Shown here piece by piece: positions 29,971-34,140 of a stretch of 34,140 nucleotides of DNA (position 1 is the first letter of the stretch; each line of letters begins with the position of its first letter). The stretch spans positions 1 through 34,140 of the forward strand of contig JBOEGH010000025.1 in the NCBI GenBank assembly GCA_050633325.1, read 5' to 3'. Both the position numbers and the translations under genes were made by a program. The DNA comes from UBA1672 sp050633325 (lineage in GTDB: Bacteria; Pseudomonadota; Alphaproteobacteria; Micavibrionales; Micavibrionaceae). Under the pieces are notes generated by a model. The model was not told the origin of the DNA. It made no database searches and saw nothing but the letters and a program-made list of their open reading frames with translations.

Positions 29971-32829
29971 TTACCCTGAAATACCACCACTGCCACCAGC
30001 ATTCTGTGCTGCGAGAGCCGCTAATGCCGCTTGTCTTTGGTGTTCTTCTTGTATTCTTAATTGTTCCGCTTGTAATGGTGTCATTCCATCTATCTTCGGT
30101 GTGCTTGTTTCCGGTTCATCCGGTTTTTCAATAAGCGCATCCATAAATCCTGATGTTGCAGTCGGTGCGTCACCTGATTGCTTGACGGCGACAGGATCAT
30201 ATGAATTGGTTGTTGATGACGGATCATTTGTTTTTGTAAAATCTAAGCTGTCTGCAAAGCTTTCATATTTTGCTGCCGGAGATATTCCATTTGGATTTGG
30301 GGCAGGGGCCTCAGGTACTTGAATAGGAGTTACCTCAAACTTAACACCAAATTGCTGTGCCACTATTTTATTAGATGGGTTTGCTGTCGCTGTTGCATCA
30401 TTGCTGTTATCAGGTGTTGTTCCCGATTCTGCTAGCTCAACTTTATTTTCATTCATCATATCGGTAAGTTGTGTTTCCGACATTCCCGGTAAGGCTTTTA
30501 ATTTATCGTAATCTTCTTGCGATATGGACGCGCCATTTAGTGCTGCAAGTTCAACTTCTTTTAATGCTGCATTTCTTGAGGCTTCAGCGTCCACTAGATC
30601 GTGATCAGGTATAGCCATGTTATGGGCTTCATTACCTTCCCACTGTGTTTTAGACTCATCTGATTCTTGGCTAGCAACTGCTTCGCCGCTTGAGTTTGCT
30701 GCTTGTTGGTCTTCAATCTGTGCTAGGGCTGCTTGGTGTTGTTTTAACTCTGCTTCAAGCTGGGCAATAGCAACATCTTTTTGGTTAACACCGTCTTTTA
30801 ATGTGTCTACTTGACTTTGTGCTTCATTAATATTGTCCTGTGCTTGCTCCGCGGCTAGCTTAGCTTCTTGTGCTTCTTGTGCTTCTATTTTTGCAGCCTT
30901 ATCGATCAGAGATTGTGTCTGTTCGGCAGTCATATTTCCAGGTAACAAAGATTTTGCCATAGTCATGCTAAAACTATCATGCTCACTGAACTCTTTGTGT
31001 GCACCACCTTCATCTTCAACGAAGTTTCGTGGCAATAACTTTTCATCATACATTTTTTGATACAACTTAATCGTATCTACTGGCGGTACTTCTACCTTTT
31101 CTCCGTCGGCGCCCAAGGTGTACATCTCTTGCGTTTCCGGACTGACGTAAACCAGCTTGTCATTGTATGTTAGTATTCTGTTGGGGTCGTTTGCAACATC
31201 AGCAATATTCTCTCCATCACCCACACTGACACCAAATATTGATGTGCTGTAGTTTGTTGACATGTAGTCATAAACAGAATCATATTTTAGTGTGGTTTCT
31301 GCTATTTCTTGGGCTCCGGTTGCTGCCTCTATGCTTTCAGATTGTTCTTTTTGTAGTGTATCCTCGGCTGTCTTAAGGTCGCCTGCTAAAGCGTCGCGTT
31401 GCTCTTTTAATGCCGCTATTTCGGCTATTAAGGCATCTCTACTTTCGGCGGTGTAGTCTATTTCAGCTTCTGTTTTATCAATTTCTTCTTTTATTGCATT
31501 CCATTCTGATTGCAAATGTGCCGTAACATCATCACCTTTAAGGACTTTGCTTTGTCCAGGGTTTGTCGGATCATCAACGGTTATTGTGCCGCCCAATGCG
31601 GTAAAGTTGTTGATAAGTTCGTTCCGGTCATCCTTTGAAATGCCTGTGGCGTTAAGTTGTTCTGATATATCGTTTAACTTATTCTGATCGATGTTACCAT
31701 CTGCTCCCGCTGCTGCGGCTATTAGTGATACCAATTCACTGTTTTTTGTAAACGCATTGTCTTCCGACATTCCTTTTAGGAGTTCTACAGCATTAAAAGC
31801 ATCTTGCTGAGCTTTTGTTGTTTCTTGTACTGATGCTTGCAGTGATTGCTTTCTTTCATTTAGAAGGTTCAGTTGTGCTTCTGGATCTTCCGCGGTTCTA
31901 CCACTGGCCACGCTTGCGGCAAGAGCACCATGTGCGCTTTGTGTCTGTGCATGTTGTTCTTGCGCTATTTCAAGTTTTCTTTGTGCATCAGAGAGGGTGT
32001 CTCTCATTACTGTAAGCATTTTTTCAGTTTTTGTTATTTCAGCACGTAACTCCTGCTGTCTTGCTGCTAACTCGTCAGGGTGTAAGTTTCCTTCTTCCAG
32101 GCCTTGCAGGCTCTCATTAAGTGCTACAAGTTTATTCTCTCCGGCACTGATAAGGTCTTCTATTTCTTTGAACTGAGAGTCGTATTCGTTAACTAATGCC
32201 GTTAATTTATTGTTTTGTTCGTCTAGAGCTAGTCCCATGGCTTGAACATCTTGCCCTAATTGTGCATATGCCATATCTAACTGCGCGGCAGTCAGGGCAA
32301 TAGCTCTTATATTGGCTAGAGAATCTTCTTTCTTACGCTGTTCTTCTGCTTCGGAAGTCTTTGCGGTAAATGTTGTGTTCGTTTTTCCTTCGCCTGCACC
32401 AGATAGGGCGTCGTTCATTTGTTTTGCTGCTGCATCTGCACCAAAACCATATTGAGTTTCATTCTTGTGTGCTTCATCAACTATATCTTGTGCATCGGGG
32501 CCAGATGATAATGCTTCGGCTGCATCTAGTGTCGCGTTGGATGTTGCATTGTCACCAAGGTTATTTGCATCACGTCCTGCCATAACCGCTCTTTCTGCGT
32601 CTTGAGTGGATGCAATCTCTTCCGGTGTGGGGCCTTCGGGTTCTATGTCCTGTGATGGTTCAGCTGATTCTACTGTTTCTACGGGCGGCTGTGGCTGTTG
32701 TTCTTGTGTCTGTTGTGCATTGGCTTCCGTGTCGCCAGCAACATTCAAAGCTTGCGCGGCTTCTTCGTTGCGCAGCGCTTCATCTTGTGCTTTTTTGTCG
32801 TTATCACCCGTTTGGTTCGGACCAGCCAT
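29971..32829 (-). CDS. Giant acidic coiled-coil protein (952 aa)
   Basis: I recognise no family. The protein is rich in Ala, Gln, Glu and Asp and has several long coiled-coil stretches (approximately residues 185-345, 440-510 and 650-745). A small non-coil region around 520-640 has YVSPETQEMYTLGADGEKVE. A disordered N-terminus (residues 1-120, Gln/Pro/Glu) and a Pro/Asn/Thr-rich tail ending GGSGGISG flank the coils. There is no signal peptide or membrane helix. AAAGADGNIDQNKLNDISEQL resembles a single calcium-binding loop. The ATG at 32829 has AGAAGGG 12 nt upstream. It is first of the trio with the muramidase and transglycosylase. Function unknown. Confidence 0.85.
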   Translation of the reverse strand: MAGPNQTGDNDKKAQDEALRNEEAAQALNVAGDTEANAQQTQEQQPQPPVETVESAEPSQDIEPEGPTPEEIASTQDAERAVMAGRDANNLGDNATSNATLDAAEALSSGPDAQDIVDEAHKNETQYGFGADAAAKQMNDALSGAGEGKTNTTFTAKTSEAEEQRKKEDSLANIRAIALTAAQLDMAYAQLGQDVQAMGLALDEQNNKLTALVNEYDSQFKEIEDLISAGENKLVALNESLQGLEEGNLHPDELAARQQELRAEITKTEKMLTVMRDTLSDAQRKLEIAQEQHAQTQSAHGALAASVASGRTAEDPEAQLNLLNERKQSLQASVQETTKAQQDAFNAVELLKGMSEDNAFTKNSELVSLIAAAAGADGNIDQNKLNDISEQLNATGISKDDRNELINNFTALGGTITVDDPTNPGQSKVLKGDDVTAHLQSEWNAIKEEIDKTEAEIDYTAESRDALIAEIAALKEQRDALAGDLKTAEDTLQKEQSESIEAATGAQEIAETTLKYDSVYDYMSTNYSTSIFGVSVGDGENIADVANDPNRILTYNDKLVYVSPETQEMYTLGADGEKVEVPPVDTIKLYQKMYDEKLLPRNFVEDEGGAHKEFSEHDSFSMTMAKSLLPGNMTAEQTQSLIDKAAKIEAQEAQEAKLAAEQAQDNINEAQSQVDTLKDGVNQKDVAIAQLEAELKQHQAALAQIEDQQAANSSGEAVASQESDESKTQWEGNEAHNMAIPDHDLVDAEASRNAALKEVELAALNGASISQEDYDKLKALPGMSETQLTDMMNENKVELAESGTTPDNSNDATATANPSNKIVAQQFGVKFEVTPIQVPEAPAPNPNGISPAAKYESFADSLDFTKTNDPSSTTNSYDPVAVKQSGDAPTATSGFMDALIEKPDEPETSTPKIDGMTPLQAEQLRIQEEHQRQAALAALAAQNAGGSGGISG

Positions 32830-33146
32830 TATTCAAATACCCTTCTAACATTATTAAAGTGGTTGTCCCTGTATGTTTATAGTCATCTTACTATATATAT
32901 GTGTGACCTTTTAATTTTATCTTTTTAACATACTTATAAGTACCACTTATTTTATACTTAATCGCCATTGTACGGCAACACCCCCATGTTTGTCAAAAGA
33001 AGTGTGCAATAAAAAAATGATGTTTTGTGGTAAATATTATGAAATTTGCGGTTTTCAAATAGAATCAAGAGTGTTACACCTTTTATAGAAGTGCTGGACG
33101 ACTGTTGATATGTCTGGCTGTTAATATCTGAACGGAGTTCCATTAG
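32830..33146. other. Divergent intergenic region between the 952-aa gene and sucC
   Basis: No gene is supported. It must hold the promoter of sucC (plus) and of the coiled-coil operon (minus). A perfect 12-bp palindrome TACTTATAAGTA lies at 32931-32942, with a further ACTTAT copy 3 bp later, a candidate operator. GGAG at 33134-33137 is the sucC ribosome binding site, 9 nt before the ATG. Confidence 0.6.
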
Positions 33147-34140
33147 ATGAACATTCATGAATACCAAGCAAAAGATTTATTAGAGAAATACGGTGTTACC
33201 GTACCAAAAGGCATTCCCGCGATGAGTGTGGATGAAGCTGTTAAGGCGGCGGAAGAGATGTCTGATTCGAAACTGTATGTGGTTAAAGCCCAAATCCACG
33301 CAGGTGGTCGCGGTGCTGGACACTTTACAAATGACCCAGAAGGAAAGGGCGGTGTTCGCCTTTGTAAAACTGTTGAAGATGTCCGTGAGGCAGCTGAGGC
33401 AATGATGGGCAAAACACTTGTGACCAAGCAAACAGGCCCTGAAGGTAAAGAAGTTCAGCGTTTGTATGTTACTGATGGTGTTGACATTGAAAAAGAATAT
33501 TACTGTTCTGTTGTTCTTGATCGTGCATCAAAGCGTGTTGCGTTTATGGTCTCTACAGAAGGTGGTATGGACATTGAAGAGGTGGCTGAAAACTCACCTG
33601 AGAAAATTGTTAAGGTTTCTATCGATCCAGCATCTGGTATCTCCGGTTTCCATTGTCGTAAGCTTGCTTTTGGTTTGGGTCTTAAAGGTGCACAAGTTAA
33701 GAGCGCTGTTAAATTCTTCTCTAACCTTTATAAAATCTTCATGGATTTAGATGCAGAAGCTGTTGAGATTAACCCAATGATCCTTGTTGGTGATGAGGTT
33801 ATGGCGCTTGATGCGAAAATGAACTTTGATCATAACGCGTTGTATCGCCACCCTGGAATTGTTGAACTTCGTGATGAAACAGAAGAAGACGCGAACGAGA
33901 AGATTGCTTCTGATAACGAACTTTCTTATGTACGTCTTGATGGTAACATTGGTTGTATGGTTAACGGTGCTGGTCTTGCGATGTCCACGATGGATATTAT
34001 CAAACTTAAAGGCGGTGAGCCTGCTAACTTCTTGGATGTTGGGGGTGGCGCAACTGCTGAGCGTGTAACTATAGCGTTCAAAATCATTCTTTCCGATCCA
34101 AATGTTAAGGGTATCCTTGTTAATATCTTTGGTGGAATTA
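33147..34140 (+). CDS. sucC: Succinyl-CoA synthetase beta subunit (3' end outside window)
   Basis: ATP-grasp subunit that couples succinyl-CoA hydrolysis to nucleotide phosphorylation in the TCA cycle. The first 331 codons are present of an expected 390 or so: MNIHEYQAKDLLEKYGV, the ATP-grasp region VVKAQIHAGGRGAGHF, EINPMILVGDEVMALDAKM and LDGNIGCMVNGAGLAM, then NFLDVGGGAT and ILVNIFGGI at the window edge. The start is ATG 33147 with GGAG 9 nt upstream. By family convention sucD, and often sucA/sucB, should follow outside the window. Confidence 0.97.
   Translation, partial: MNIHEYQAKDLLEKYGVTVPKGIPAMSVDEAVKAAEEMSDSKLYVVKAQIHAGGRGAGHFTNDPEGKGGVRLCKTVEDVREAAEAMMGKTLVTKQTGPEGKEVQRLYVTDGVDIEKEYYCSVVLDRASKRVAFMVSTEGGMDIEEVAENSPEKIVKVSIDPASGISGFHCRKLAFGLGLKGAQVKSAVKFFSNLYKIFMDLDAEAVEINPMILVGDEVMALDAKMNFDHNALYRHPGIVELRDETEEDANEKIASDNELSYVRLDGNIGCMVNGAGLAMSTMDIIKLKGGEPANFLDVGGGATAERVTIAFKIILSDPNVKGILVNIFGGI

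Noticed and set aside
29864..30322. 152-codon plus-strand frame opposite the GH108 and coiled-coil genes
   Set aside because: It is an antisense shadow of two well-supported genes and is Cys/Ser/Pro-rich, as expected from reversed Gly/Ala/Gln codons.
33155..33427. Minus-strand frames opposite sucC
   Set aside because: sucC is open across the whole stretch with conserved motifs; the reverse frames are shadows.

Overview
The window looks like a chromosome segment of a low-GC alphaproteobacterium. The evidence is UPF0262, DUF983 and a DUF6782-like protein, a GAAC-N7-GAAC SOS box (the alphaproteobacterial LexA type), and the gene order dgt / SPOR protein / nagZ / scpA / scpB / tatA / tatB / tatC. 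Genus cannot be fixed from the sequence. A Rhodospirillales- or Micavibrionales-like lineage is a guess.

Left block (1-4915, minus strand): infA (cut by the window edge), UPF0262, hisG (short form), an unknown 254-aa protein, murA, dcd, a 42-aa basic protein and an unknown 137-aa protein. murA starts inside dcd and carries an N-terminal extension.

Genomic island (5060-8531): an intact tRNA-Thr(GGT) is followed by a truncated tyrosine integrase. Next comes a compact minus-strand quorum-sensing operon, xre-luxR-luxI-orf4, with a lux-box-like site directly upstream of luxI. A 24-bp copy of the tRNA 3' end closes the element at 8508-8531. Similar GTGGTACACA-type repeats lie just inside both ends. 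This is the most distinctive system in the window: a small, apparently immobilised island whose only recognisable cargo is an acyl-homoserine-lactone circuit with an XRE regulator and an unknown fourth protein.

Accessory block (8532-13689): three small lipoproteins, two of them paralogues and one BamE-like; an SOS-box-controlled Y-family DNA polymerase; and an arsenic operon made of an ArsI/CadI-type dioxygenase, a thioredoxin-type arsenate reductase and an Acr3 efflux pump, without a local arsR.

Core block (13702-26441): on the minus strand xthA, a lipoprotein alpha/beta hydrolase, DUF983 and a HExxH metallopeptidase-like protein, then erpA. On the plus strand dgt, a SPOR protein, nagZ, scpA, scpB, tatA, tatB, tatC, zapE and a secreted unknown. 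Two unknown membrane proteins are inserted in this cluster, one between scpA and scpB and one between tatA and tatB. argS, which I would expect beside dgt, is absent.

Right block (26578-34140): mdh of the cytosolic-type family, then a minus-strand trio (a 952-aa coiled-coil protein, a GH108 muramidase-like protein and an SLT transglycosylase) that looks like a peptidoglycan-directed locus, and finally the 5' part of sucC. The trio sits between mdh and sucC, two TCA-cycle genes.
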